Made by a program: the position numbers and the translations under genes
The notes under the pieces: generated by a model
The model's database searches: none
What the model was told of the DNA's origin: nothing
Seen by the model: the letters and a program-made list of their open reading frames with translations, nothing else
In this document: one piece after another, positions 28,329-36,546 of the stretch
Numbering within the stretch: position 1 is the stretch's first letter
Layout: the number at the start of each line of letters is the position of its first letter
Assembly (NCBI RefSeq): GCF_036885605.1
Contig: NZ_CP142523.1
Location: forward strand, 3,782,001 to 3,846,000
From: Janthinobacterium sp. TB1-E2
Lineage (GTDB): Bacteria; Pseudomonadota; Gammaproteobacteria; Burkholderiales; Burkholderiaceae_D
DNA length: 64,000 bases
Direction: 5' to 3'

Positions 28329-30148
28329 CGCAACGCATATTGACGGCCCATATCGGCAGCGAACTCGATGTGGTGGGCGCACGCCAGCGCGCGCGGCAGA
28401 TCGCCGCCCTGTGCGGCTTCGGCGTGCAGGACCAGGTGCGCATCGCCACGGCCGTGTCGGAACTGGCGCGCAACGTCTACAACTACGCCGGCAGCGGCAA
28501 GGTGCATTTCGCCATCGACGGCCAGACGGCGCCGCAGGTGCTCAGCATCCGCATCGAGGACCAGGGTCCCGGCATCGCACAGCTCGACAAGATACTGGCC
28601 GGCACCTACCGCTCGCCGACGGGCATGGGCCTGGGCATCCTGGGCGCCCAGCGCCTGATGGACCGCTGCCATATCCACAGCACGCCCGGCGAAGGCACGC
28701 AGATCACGCTGCACAAGCTGTTCCCGCGCGACGCGCGCCTGCTCGACGGGAGCATGATCGGCACGCTGTCCGGCAGCCTGCAGGCGCTGCCTTCGGATAT
28801 CACGCTGTCCGAAGTGCAGCAGCAGAACCGCGAACTTTTGACCACCCTGGCCGAACTGAAGACGCGCCAGGACGACCTGCTGCAGCTGACGCGCGAACTG
28901 GAAGACACCAACCGGGGCGTGGTGGCGCTGTTCGCGGAACTCGACGAAAAAGCCGACCACCTGCGCCGCGCCGACCAGATGAAATCGCGCTTCCTGTCGA
29001 ACATGAGCCATGAATTCCGCACCCCGCTCAGCTCCATCCGCGCCCTGTCCAAGCTGCTGCTCGACCGCATCGACGGCGAGCTGTCGGAGGAACAGGAAAA
29101 GCAGGTGATGTTCATCCTGCAAAGCGCAGTCAGTCTGAGCGACCTGGTCAACGACCTGCTGGACCTGGCCAAGATCGAGGCGGGCAAGGTCGACGTGCAC
29201 GCCAACAGCTTCCATGTGGCCGACCTGTTCAGCGCCCTGCGCGGCATGCTGCGTCCGCTGCTGGTGTCCGATACCCTCACCTTGACCTTCATCGACCCCG
29301 ACCCGGCGCTGCACATCCACACGGATGAAGGCAAGCTGTCGCAAATCCTGCGCAACTTCATCTCCAACGCCCTCAAATTCACCGAGGCCGGCGCCATCGT
29401 CGTCAGTGCCACGCCCTTGCCGGAGCAGGACGCCATCCGCTTTTCCGTCTCCGACACGGGCCTGGGCATCGATGCCGAAGACGTGCAGCTGATCTTCGAG
29501 GAATTCAGCCAGGTGGAAAACCACATGCAGCGCAAGGTCAAGGGCACGGGCCTGGGCCTGCCCCTGTGCCGCAACCTGGCCACCCTGCTCAATGGCACGG
29601 TGTCCGTGGAAAGCACACCGGGCCACGGTTCGCTGTTTTCCGTCGTCCTGCCCACCAGCTACCATGCGCCCGAAGGCAGCCTGCCGCCCAGCGCGCCGGC
29701 CAACGACAATGGCAACGACCAGCGCATCGGCGTGCTCGTGGTGGAAGACAATCCGCCCGTGCGCCTGCTGTATGAAAAATTTTTGGCCGGCAGCGAATTT
29801 CGCGTCGTTCCCGCGCGCAGCGTGCGCGAGGCGCAGGAGCGCTGGGAACAGCAGCGCCCCGCCGCCGTCATCCTCGACATCCTGCTGCACGGCGAAACGG
29901 CCTGGCATTGGCTGGCCGAGCTGAAAAACGACCCGCTGCGGCGCCAGGTACCTGTCATCGTCGCCACCGAGATCGACGACGTGCGCAAGGGACTGGCCCT
30001 GGGCGCCGAGGCCTACTACATCAAGCCGCTGTCGCGCCAGCAATTGCTGGCGACCCTGCGCGCGCTGATCGGCAATACACATCACCGGCAAGAGCCGGCT
30101 CCGCCGCAAGGCACAACCACATGGGACAATGCGCATGCTACCGGATAA
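28325..30148 (+). CDS. Hybrid kinase with N-terminal RsbT/RsbW-like ATPase domain
   Basis: A 607-residue cytoplasmic protein without membrane segments. Order of domains: RsbT/RsbW-like GHKL ATPase (about 1-135: AVSELARNVYNYAGSG, IEDQGPGIAQL, GMGLGILGAQRLMD), a coiled coil (about 155-215: QQQNRELLTTLAEL), HisKA with SHEFRTPLSS, HATPase (NALKF, DTGLGID, GTGLGLPLC) and a receiver domain with LDILLHGE and IKPL. The start overlaps the phosphatase gene (ATGA) and the stop overlaps the next kinase by 20 nt. The fused ATPase is a plausible docking point for the RsbS/RsbR proteins. Its partner regulator is probably the next gene. Confidence 0.9.
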   Translation: MTQRILTAHIGSELDVVGARQRARQIAALCGFGVQDQVRIATAVSELARNVYNYAGSGKVHFAIDGQTAPQVLSIRIEDQGPGIAQLDKILAGTYRSPTGMGLGILGAQRLMDRCHIHSTPGEGTQITLHKLFPRDARLLDGSMIGTLSGSLQALPSDITLSEVQQQNRELLTTLAELKTRQDDLLQLTRELEDTNRGVVALFAELDEKADHLRRADQMKSRFLSNMSHEFRTPLSSIRALSKLLLDRIDGELSEEQEKQVMFILQSAVSLSDLVNDLLDLAKIEAGKVDVHANSFHVADLFSALRGMLRPLLVSDTLTLTFIDPDPALHIHTDEGKLSQILRNFISNALKFTEAGAIVVSATPLPEQDAIRFSVSDTGLGIDAEDVQLIFEEFSQVENHMQRKVKGTGLGLPLCRNLATLLNGTVSVESTPGHGSLFSVVLPTSYHAPEGSLPPSAPANDNGNDQRIGVLVVEDNPPVRLLYEKFLAGSEFRVVPARSVREAQERWEQQRPAAVILDILLHGETAWHWLAELKNDPLRRQVPVIVATEIDDVRKGLALGAEAYYIKPLSRQQLLATLRALIGNTHHRQEPAPPQGTTTWDNAHATG

Positions 30149-31649
30149 CAACAGCGATGCTCTGATCCTGAACGTCGATGACAGCGACGGCGCACGCTAC
30201 GCCAAATCGCGCATCCTCAAACGCGCCGGCTTCAAGGTCATCGAAGCCTCGAATGGGGGCGACGCGCTGCTGCGCGCCCGCCAGGACCGCCCCAACCTGA
30301 TCCTCCTCGACGTCAAGCTGCCCGACATCAACGGCCTGGAAGTGTGCCGCCAGCTGAAGGGCGGCGCCGAGACGAACACCATCCTGGTGCTGCAGACGTC
30401 CGCTTCCTGCATCGGCACGGCCGACAAGATCCGCGCCCTCGATGGCGGCGCCGACAATTACCTGGTCGAGCCGATCGAGGCCGATGAACTGATCGCCAAC
30501 GTCAAGGCGCTGCTGCGGCTGGGACGGGTCGAGCGCGCGCTGCGTGACGTGGACCGCCGCAAGGATGAATTTCTGGCCACCCTGGCGCACGAATTGCGCA
30601 ACCCGCTGGGCCCCATCCGCACGGCACTGGCCCTGCTGTGCAAGCTCGACCCCGTCGTGCCGGCCGTGCAGGACAACGCACGCCGCACCATCGGCCGCCA
30701 CACCGACCACCTGGTGCGCCTGGTAGACGACCTGCTCGACGTGTCGCGCATCTCGCAGGGCAAAATCTCGCTGCAATGGGAAAGCGTGAGCCTGGCCAGC
30801 GTCATCCGCAGCGCGCTGGAGACGAGCTCGCACAGCGTCGAAGCGCGCGGCCATGCGCTGGACGTGAACCTGCCCAAGGAAGAGCTGTGGGTCTGCGGCG
30901 ACGCCGTGCGCCTGTCGCAGATCGTCGCCAACCTGCTGCTCAACGCGGCCAAGTTCACGGCGCCGGGCGGGCGCATCGCCATCACCGCCGTGCGCGAAGG
31001 CGACAACGTGCGCATCCGCCTGAGCGACAACGGCATCGGCATCGCCGCCGCCAGCATCGACAGCATCTTCGGCCTGTTCGAGCAGAGCGGCCACTCGCCC
31101 GACCGGGTGCAGGACGGCCTGGGTATCGGCCTGTCGCTGGTGCGCAACCTGGTGACCTTGCACGGCGGCCAGGTCAGCGTGCACAGCCCCGGCGTGGGAC
31201 TGGGCAGCACCTTCGAAGTCATCCTGCCGCTCGACGCCAACCTGCCGCAGCCGGCCGCGCCAGCGCCGGAGGCGGCCGCCGGCGGCAGCCAGCGCATCCT
31301 CGTCGTCGACGACAACTGCGATGCGGCCGACACCCTGGCCGAACTGCTGGAAATGTACGGCCACACGGTGCGCACGGCCTACACGGGCACGCAAGCGACC
31401 GAGCGCACCCTGGAATTCAAGCCCGACATCGTCTTTCTCGACATCGGCCTGCCCGACATGAGCGGCTACGACGTGGCCATCAAAATGCGCCAGCTGCCGA
31501 TACCGCAGCAATTCCTGCTCGTCGCGCTGACCGGCTATGGCCAGGAACACGACCGGCAGGCGGCCCTGGCGTCGGGTTTCAACGAACACTTCGCCAAGCC
31601 CGTCGATTTTGGCAAGCTGGCCATGCTGGGATTGCATATCGCACCGTGA
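30129..31649 (+). CDS. REC-HisKA-HATPase-REC hybrid histidine kinase
   Basis: A 506-residue cytoplasmic kinase. The N-terminal receiver (about 10-130) has LILLDVKLPDING and ends LVEPIEADE, where Glu replaces the usual Lys of the KP motif. HisKA has LAHELRNPLGPI, HATPase has LLNAAKF, DNGIGI and GLGIGLSLV, and the C-terminal receiver has IVFLDIGLPDMSG with AKPVD. It overlaps the preceding gene by 20 nt, using ATG 30129 or 30135. It should exchange phosphate with the upstream kinase's receiver and is the last gene of the stressosome cluster. No DNA-binding output is attached. Confidence 0.9.
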   Translation: MRMLPDNNSDALILNVDDSDGARYAKSRILKRAGFKVIEASNGGDALLRARQDRPNLILLDVKLPDINGLEVCRQLKGGAETNTILVLQTSASCIGTADKIRALDGGADNYLVEPIEADELIANVKALLRLGRVERALRDVDRRKDEFLATLAHELRNPLGPIRTALALLCKLDPVVPAVQDNARRTIGRHTDHLVRLVDDLLDVSRISQGKISLQWESVSLASVIRSALETSSHSVEARGHALDVNLPKEELWVCGDAVRLSQIVANLLLNAAKFTAPGGRIAITAVREGDNVRIRLSDNGIGIAAASIDSIFGLFEQSGHSPDRVQDGLGIGLSLVRNLVTLHGGQVSVHSPGVGLGSTFEVILPLDANLPQPAAPAPEAAAGGSQRILVVDDNCDAADTLAELLEMYGHTVRTAYTGTQATERTLEFKPDIVFLDIGLPDMSGYDVAIKMRQLPIPQQFLLVALTGYGQEHDRQAALASGFNEHFAKPVDFGKLAMLGLHIAP

Positions 31650-31720
31650 GCGCGGTGGCGGCTGCGTGTTGCCAGGGCGTCCGCTATAATCGGCGGCCGC
31701 CTCACCTCTGGAACCATGAC

Positions 31721-32842
31721 ATGAAAACCCGCACGCCGCTGCTGCGCATCACCATGATACTGGGCGCCCTGCACGCCCTGCTGGGCTGGCTGCTGCTGCC
31801 TGCCCTGCCCGTCGGCCTGGCCGGCTGGCTGCTGGGCGGCGCCGTCTTACTGGCCTCGACCATGCTGATGCCGATGACCATCTTCGCCCGCGCCGTCACC
31901 AACGATGGGCGCCTGGCCGACCGCTTGAGCTGGGCCGGCTCGCTGTGCATGGGCTTTTTTTCCTCGCTGTTCGTGCTCACGGTGCTGCGCGAGCTGCTGA
32001 TGCTGATTCCCGCCACCCGACCGCACGCGCAGGCGTCCGCCGTGGCCGTCCTCGTTCTGGCGCTGCTGGCCACCGCCGTCGGCTACCTCAACGCCCGCAG
32101 GGTGGCGCGCGTGCGCGAGGTCGACGTGCCCATCGCCGGCCTACCGGCCGCCTTGCAGGGTTTGACCATCGTGCAACTGAGCGACATCCACGTGGGCGCC
32201 ACCATCAAGCGCGCCTACGTGGAAGCCATTGTCGCGCGCGCCAACGGCCTGCGGGCCGACATCATCGCCATCACGGGCGACGTGGTCGACGGCACGGTGG
32301 CGCAACTGGCCAGCCACACGGCGCCGCTGGGCGAGCTGCGCGCGCGCCATGGCGTCTTCCTCGTGACGGGCAACCACGAATACTATTCGGGCGCCGCGCC
32401 GTGGGTGGCGGAGTTCCGCCGCCTGGGCTTGCGCGTACTGATGAACGAGCACACGGTGCTCGAACACGACGGCGCACGCCTGGCCCTGGCCGGCGTCACC
32501 GATTTCAACGCGGCCAGTTTCGACCCTGCCCAGAAAAGCGACCCGCAAGCGGCCATCTCCGGCGCACCCGCCGATATCCCCCGCATTCTGCTGGCGCACC
32601 AGCCGCGCAGCGCGCCCGGGGCCGAAGCGGCCGGCTACGATCTGCAACTGTCGGGCCACACGCACGGCGGACAATTCTGGCCCTGGAATCTGTTCGTGCC
32701 GCTGCAGCAGCCGTATGTGGCGGGCCTGCACCGGCAAGGCCGCTTGTGGATTTATGTGAGCCGCGGCACCGGTTACTGGGGCCCGCCGAAACGCATCGGC
32801 GCGCCGGCGGAGATTACGCGGCTCAGGCTGGTGGCGGCGTAA
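31721..32842 (+). CDS. Membrane-anchored metallophosphoesterase
   Basis: A 373-residue protein of the YaeI-like calcineurin-type phosphoesterase group. Four hydrophobic segments (about 9-30, 34-55, 72-98, 106-125) precede the catalytic domain. Metal-binding motifs are QLSDIHVG, ITGDVVDG, VTGNHEYY and SGHTHGGQFWPW. It is likely to hydrolyse a phosphodiester or pyrophosphate at the inner membrane, as related enzymes do in lipid metabolism. A TATAAT at 31685-31690 suggests its own promoter, separate from the kinase genes. Confidence 0.88.
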   Translation: MKTRTPLLRITMILGALHALLGWLLLPALPVGLAGWLLGGAVLLASTMLMPMTIFARAVTNDGRLADRLSWAGSLCMGFFSSLFVLTVLRELLMLIPATRPHAQASAVAVLVLALLATAVGYLNARRVARVREVDVPIAGLPAALQGLTIVQLSDIHVGATIKRAYVEAIVARANGLRADIIAITGDVVDGTVAQLASHTAPLGELRARHGVFLVTGNHEYYSGAAPWVAEFRRLGLRVLMNEHTVLEHDGARLALAGVTDFNAASFDPAQKSDPQAAISGAPADIPRILLAHQPRSAPGAEAAGYDLQLSGHTHGGQFWPWNLFVPLQQPYVAGLHRQGRLWIYVSRGTGYWGPPKRIGAPAEITRLRLVAA

Positions 32843-32894
32843 TTCGGCTTTGCAGCAGGCATTGCGTTGGAGGTAGTCGTCAAAAAACATCGCA

Positions 32895-33504
32895 TCACAA
32901 ATCGCCACCTATGCCAAAGATGCGGAATATTCCCTGATCAGAAATCCGCCGAGGCTCCACAAACTCCAGCCCCACCATCTCACAATTTTCAAGATAAGAA
33001 CTCACATACTCAACGATATTCTTCATACCAGGAAAAAGACCATGCTGGCTCACATTCCCAAGCGAAGCCTCAAAAAATCTCCGGTTGCTCGAACATGCCA
33101 GCCGAATTAACGGACCAAAGCCATCCACATAAAAATCGTAGCCCAAAAAACCTGGCATCATCGGGTGGGATACTGCCAGAATTATCAATCCATATCAGAT
33201 CATCTTTTTCCCGCCCACTTTCCGACAAAGATAGAATAGTTTGGACCTCGGATAAATCACGGCATATTCCACAACTATATATCTTGTTGGCAGCGAGTCC
33301 GATTTTTCGCCGCAAGTTCACCAGTTCATAGCCAAGCCTTTTGGCAAAGAAAGCAGTATCGAGACTGCGCCACGGATCTCGATCCATTCCGCGATAAATC
33401 GCTGTGCCATGAACAGTATCAATACTTCGCAAGCAGTCCCCGTGAATTTCCCCCACATTGACTGGCGCTGAAACAATCAAATATGTAGTGGCGATATCTA
33501 ACAT
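32895..33504 (-). pseudogene. Hypothetical protein gene with a frameshift in a poly-A/T run
   Basis: A strong ribosome-binding region (GGAGG and AAGGA) precedes the ATG at 33504. The first frame reads MLDIATTYLIVSAPVNVGEI onward to WIDNSGSIPPDDAR, then goes off into a short tail ending at 33070. A second frame takes up smoothly as GYDFYVDGFGPLIRL and runs to 32895. They join if one base is removed from the six-A run at 33145-33150 (six T on the coding strand), giving about 202 residues. I recognise no family. The region is visibly AT-richer than its neighbours. A sequencing error is possible; otherwise this is a disrupted gene or a homopolymer switch. Confidence 0.65.
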
Positions 33505-33588
33505 TTTATCCTTACCTCCAAGATCAATTCCTGCAAGGAAAATTCGGCCATAAGAAAAAATCTTGCGCGTTTCCACAACTCAAAGGGC

Positions 33589-33951
33589 TCATCCAGGGCA
33601 GCTGCTTATTTTCATGCCAGGTTTGAAGGCAGTGCGTGAATCGGGATGGCTTACCCCGTAAGAGAAAACCATGCAGCCAAAGAAGATTATAAAGACGATA
33701 TAAAACCATTTTGAACGAAAAAAACCATCTCTGACGTAATCATCAGGGACAATATCGATGCCGGCCACAGTATCACTTCTTAACGTGCGGAAGAGCTTAT
33801 GCGCGCCATACAACTGAAGAAATGTGCCTGCAACCACCCAGCCCCATGAAAATTCAGGGCTTAACTTTCCGCAGCCAGTTGAAAAATGTACATCGATGAA
33901 TATTGCAATCGCCAATACGGATACAAAAAATATCTTTTTGGTTTTGGACAT
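33589..33951 (-). CDS. Small three-helix membrane protein
   Basis: A 120-residue protein in AT-rich sequence. Three hydrophobic segments (FFVSVLAIAIFIDVHF, WGWVVAGTFLQLYGA and WFYIVFIIFFGCMVFSYG) and a charged middle (DDYVRDGFFRSKW) suggest an inner-membrane protein. AAGGGTG lies 6 nt before the ATG, and the stop of the DUF4303 gene is only 5 nt upstream, so they are cotranscribed. No family recognised. Confidence 0.7.
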   Translation of the reverse strand: MSKTKKIFFVSVLAIAIFIDVHFSTGCGKLSPEFSWGWVVAGTFLQLYGAHKLFRTLRSDTVAGIDIVPDDYVRDGFFRSKWFYIVFIIFFGCMVFSYGVSHPDSRTAFKPGMKISSCPG

Positions 33952-33956
33952 TTTAT

Positions 33957-34715
33957 TCACCCTTGCTCTGCGCAACTGACCATCCAGCGCTCGAAACGCG
34001 CCACCACGGCCGGTGGATTCAATCGTTCCATCGCGCCTTCCACTGCTTCGCTGTCGCTGACCTCGAACAGCAGCACGCAATCGTCGCGCTGCGCGCCCGC
34101 ACCAAAACAGCCTTCGGCATCGAGCTGCGCCAGCGCCGCGATGCAGGCGTCGAACACGCCGGTGCGGAAGGTGTCGAAATCGACGTCGAACGGCAAATCG
34201 CGGTGCGCCTGCAGCAGCAATCGGTAGGCGCTGTCGAAATACGCGACCCCGTCCTCAAACGCCCATTCCGCCGGATTCCACAACATCTCTTCACCGTACT
34301 CCGAGGCGGCCAGCGCTTCGCGGCTGTTGGCCGCCGGCCCGATGGTCATGGCACTGTCGTCGCTGACCAGCGCGAAAGCGTCGATGTGCTGGCCGGGATG
34401 GGCACGGCGCACGGCCCCAAATGCCAGGCGGGCGGCATCCGCTACCAGTATTCGCAGCAGAGCGAAATCAAAGATGGCCGGATCGATGAGCATGGTGCGC
34501 GCCAGGGTATGGCCACCGGCGACAGCTGCATCGCAATGGGACAGATAGGCGGCCTGCGCTTCCGCTATGCTCGCATACTGCGTGCGCGTCTCCTCGCCCC
34601 AGGTCATGGCCGCGCCGCTGGCCGTCCACACGGTCGTGCCAAAGACGCGCGCTTCCTGGAAGCGGGCTGGCTGACCGCCATCGAAGGTGTAAAACAGGCT
34701 GTAGTTGTCAGGCAT
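33957..34715 (-). CDS. DUF4303 protein with WGR-like N-terminus
   Basis: A 252-residue cytoplasmic protein. The N-terminal 75 residues (FYTFDGGQPARF, TWGEETRTQYASIAEAQAAYL) resemble a WGR domain. The remainder has ILVADAARLAFGAVRRAHPG, AFALVSDDSAMTIGPAANS and GVFDACIAALAQLDAEGCFG, the pattern of DUF4303 proteins, which often occur near toxin-immunity or polymorphic-toxin genes. The function is unknown. It has normal high GC, unlike the two genes downstream, with which it forms an operon. It ends 17 nt after the LysR gene's strand partner (same strand). Confidence 0.68.
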   Translation of the reverse strand: MPDNYSLFYTFDGGQPARFQEARVFGTTVWTASGAAMTWGEETRTQYASIAEAQAAYLSHCDAAVAGGHTLARTMLIDPAIFDFALLRILVADAARLAFGAVRRAHPGQHIDAFALVSDDSAMTIGPAANSREALAASEYGEEMLWNPAEWAFEDGVAYFDSAYRLLLQAHRDLPFDVDFDTFRTGVFDACIAALAQLDAEGCFGAGAQRDDCVLLFEVSDSEAVEGAMERLNPPAVVARFERWMVSCAEQG

Positions 34716-34731
34716 GAGAATTTTTCATTGT

Positions 34732-35655
34732 TTAATCGGGCCGCATCTGCGCGGCGAAATCGCGCTGGCGGAATTGCTCCAGCAGGAAATCGACGAACAC
34801 ACGCGTCTTTGCGGGCAGCAGTTTCTTGCTCGGATAGTACACGGACAGTGGGCCGGAATCGGCATGCCAGCCGGGCAGCAGCCGGACCAGGGCTCCGCTG
34901 CGCAAATGGGCCAGCGCATGCGGCATGGGCAGCAGCGCCACGCCGACACCGAGGATGGCCGCCTGCGCCATCGCTTCCGGATCGTCGAAGATGGCGCGCG
35001 GGCGGCATTCGGCCACGCCTTCGCCGCCCGCGCCATCGCGCAGTATCCAGCTGCGCAATCGGCCGCTACCGGCCGAGCGGCGCGCCACGCCGTCGAACTG
35101 GGCCAGATCCGAAGGGTGCGTGGGCATGGCCTTGCCCCGCATGAAAGCGGGCGATGCCGTGGCGACGATGTGGGCGTGGCCCAGTTCGCGCGCCACCACG
35201 CCCGGCGTCAATTCGATGCCACCGCCGATGGCCACGTCAAAACCTTCGCCGATCAAGTCCACTTGCCGGTTGTCGAAATGGCAGTCGGGGATGACACCGG
35301 GGTAGCGGGCGATGAAGTCGCCCAGCAGGGGCACCACGTAGCTGCGCCCGAACGATGGTGCCATGCTGATTTTCAGTATGCCGGCCGGCTGGCCGCCCTC
35401 TTCGGCCACGCCGGCAATGGCTTCGCGCAAGGTGGACAGGGCGCCGCCTATCTGCTGCAGGAAGCGTTCGCCCCCTTCCGTCAGGGTCAAACGACGCGTG
35501 CTGCGCTGGAACAGCCGCAGCCCCAGGCTCGCTTCCAGCCGCGCCACATTCTTGCTGACGGCCGCCGGCGTCAGCCCCAGGCGGCGCGCGGCGGCCGAAA
35601 AGCTGCCCAGCTCGGCAGACAGCACGAACGATTGCAAGTGATTGAGGGCTTCCAT
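34732..35655 (-). CDS. LysR-family transcriptional regulator
   Basis: A 307-residue regulator. The winged helix-turn-helix (about 1-60) has LQSFVLSAELGSFSAAARRLGLTPAAVSKNVARLE, read as SFSAAARRLG and PAAVSKNVARLE; a substrate-binding domain follows. It is divergent from the short-chain dehydrogenase gene at 35779, which is the classical target arrangement for LysR regulators. The effector is unknown. Confidence 0.9.
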   Translation of the reverse strand: MEALNHLQSFVLSAELGSFSAAARRLGLTPAAVSKNVARLEASLGLRLFQRSTRRLTLTEGGERFLQQIGGALSTLREAIAGVAEEGGQPAGILKISMAPSFGRSYVVPLLGDFIARYPGVIPDCHFDNRQVDLIGEGFDVAIGGGIELTPGVVARELGHAHIVATASPAFMRGKAMPTHPSDLAQFDGVARRSAGSGRLRSWILRDGAGGEGVAECRPRAIFDDPEAMAQAAILGVGVALLPMPHALAHLRSGALVRLLPGWHADSGPLSVYYPSKKLLPAKTRVFVDFLLEQFRQRDFAAQMRPD

Positions 35656-35778
35656 GCCCCTATTCTACCAGCTCATTTAATACCAATGGTTGAAAGTGAT
35701 TGTAGGGATTGATGGCTAGCGCGCCAGGAATGAAAGGCAGATACTGAATTCCTCGACTCCTCACTCAGAAAGCACATC

Positions 35779-36546
35779 ATGCAAACCCAAGCCACCACCA
35801 GCACCTCCCTGCCACTGCAAGATAAGATCGCGTTTGTAACGGGCGGCTCGCGCGGCATCGGCGCCGCCATCGTGCGCCGCCTTGCCAGCCAGGGCGCCAA
35901 CGTCGTCTTCACCTATCAAAGTTCCGCCGCCGAAGCACAGGCGCTGGCCGCCAAAGTGGAAGCGGCCGGCGGCAAGGCCTTGGGCGTGCAGGCCGATGCG
36001 GCCGACGCCACCGCCCTGACGGCCGCCATCGCCAAGGTGGCGGCGCAGTTTGGCCGTGTCGACATCCTCGTCAACAATGCGGGCGTGTTCCTGCCCGGCG
36101 CCATCGACGACTTTTCGCTGGAAGACTTCGACAAGACCTTGAACGTCAACGTGCGCGCCGTGTTCGTCGCCATCAAGGCGGCCGTAGCGCACATGCCAAC
36201 GGGCGGGCGCATCATCAATATCGGCAGCACGAATGCGCACCGCATGCCGTTCGGCGGCGCGGCCGCCTACGCCATGAGCAAATCGGCGCTGAGCGGCCTG
36301 ACGCAAGGCCTGTCGCGCGACCTGGGCCCGCGTGGCATCACCATCAATAACGTGGAACCGGGCCCCGTCGCCACGGACATGAACCCGCCGACGGGCGACT
36401 TCGCCGACCTGATGCACGGCCTGATGGCCCTGCCCCGCCACGGCACGGCCGATGAAATCGCCGGCATGGTCGCTTACCTGGCCAGCGCGGAAGCGGCGTT
36501 CGTCACGGGCGCGGGGCTGAAGATCGATGGCGGTTTTGCCGCCTGA
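35779..36546 (+). CDS. Short-chain dehydrogenase/reductase (FabG-like)
   Basis: A 255-residue classical SDR. The NAD(P) motif is VTGGSRGIGAAI (about 14-25), followed by NNAG, and the catalytic residues lie in INIGSTNAH (Ser) and YAMSKSAL (Tyr and Lys). The ending TGAGLKIDGGFAA is standard. Its substrate is not evident. The 3' end overlaps the convergent flavoprotein gene by 73 nt. It is probably controlled by the divergent LysR gene. Confidence 0.9.
   Translation: MQTQATTSTSLPLQDKIAFVTGGSRGIGAAIVRRLASQGANVVFTYQSSAAEAQALAAKVEAAGGKALGVQADAADATALTAAIAKVAAQFGRVDILVNNAGVFLPGAIDDFSLEDFDKTLNVNVRAVFVAIKAAVAHMPTGGRIINIGSTNAHRMPFGGAAAYAMSKSALSGLTQGLSRDLGPRGITINNVEPGPVATDMNPPTGDFADLMHGLMALPRHGTADEIAGMVAYLASAEAAFVTGAGLKIDGGFAA

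Noticed and set aside
28106-30151. A 681-codon minus-strand frame across the first stressosome-linked kinase
   Set aside because: No domain or ribosome-binding site; the plus strand encodes HisKA, HATPase and REC motifs in register.
31669-31690. A full sigma-70 promoter (TTGCCA plus TATAAT) before the metallophosphoesterase
   Set aside because: The two hexamers are only about 10 nt apart, too close to work as a pair; the TATAAT alone is kept as a possibility.
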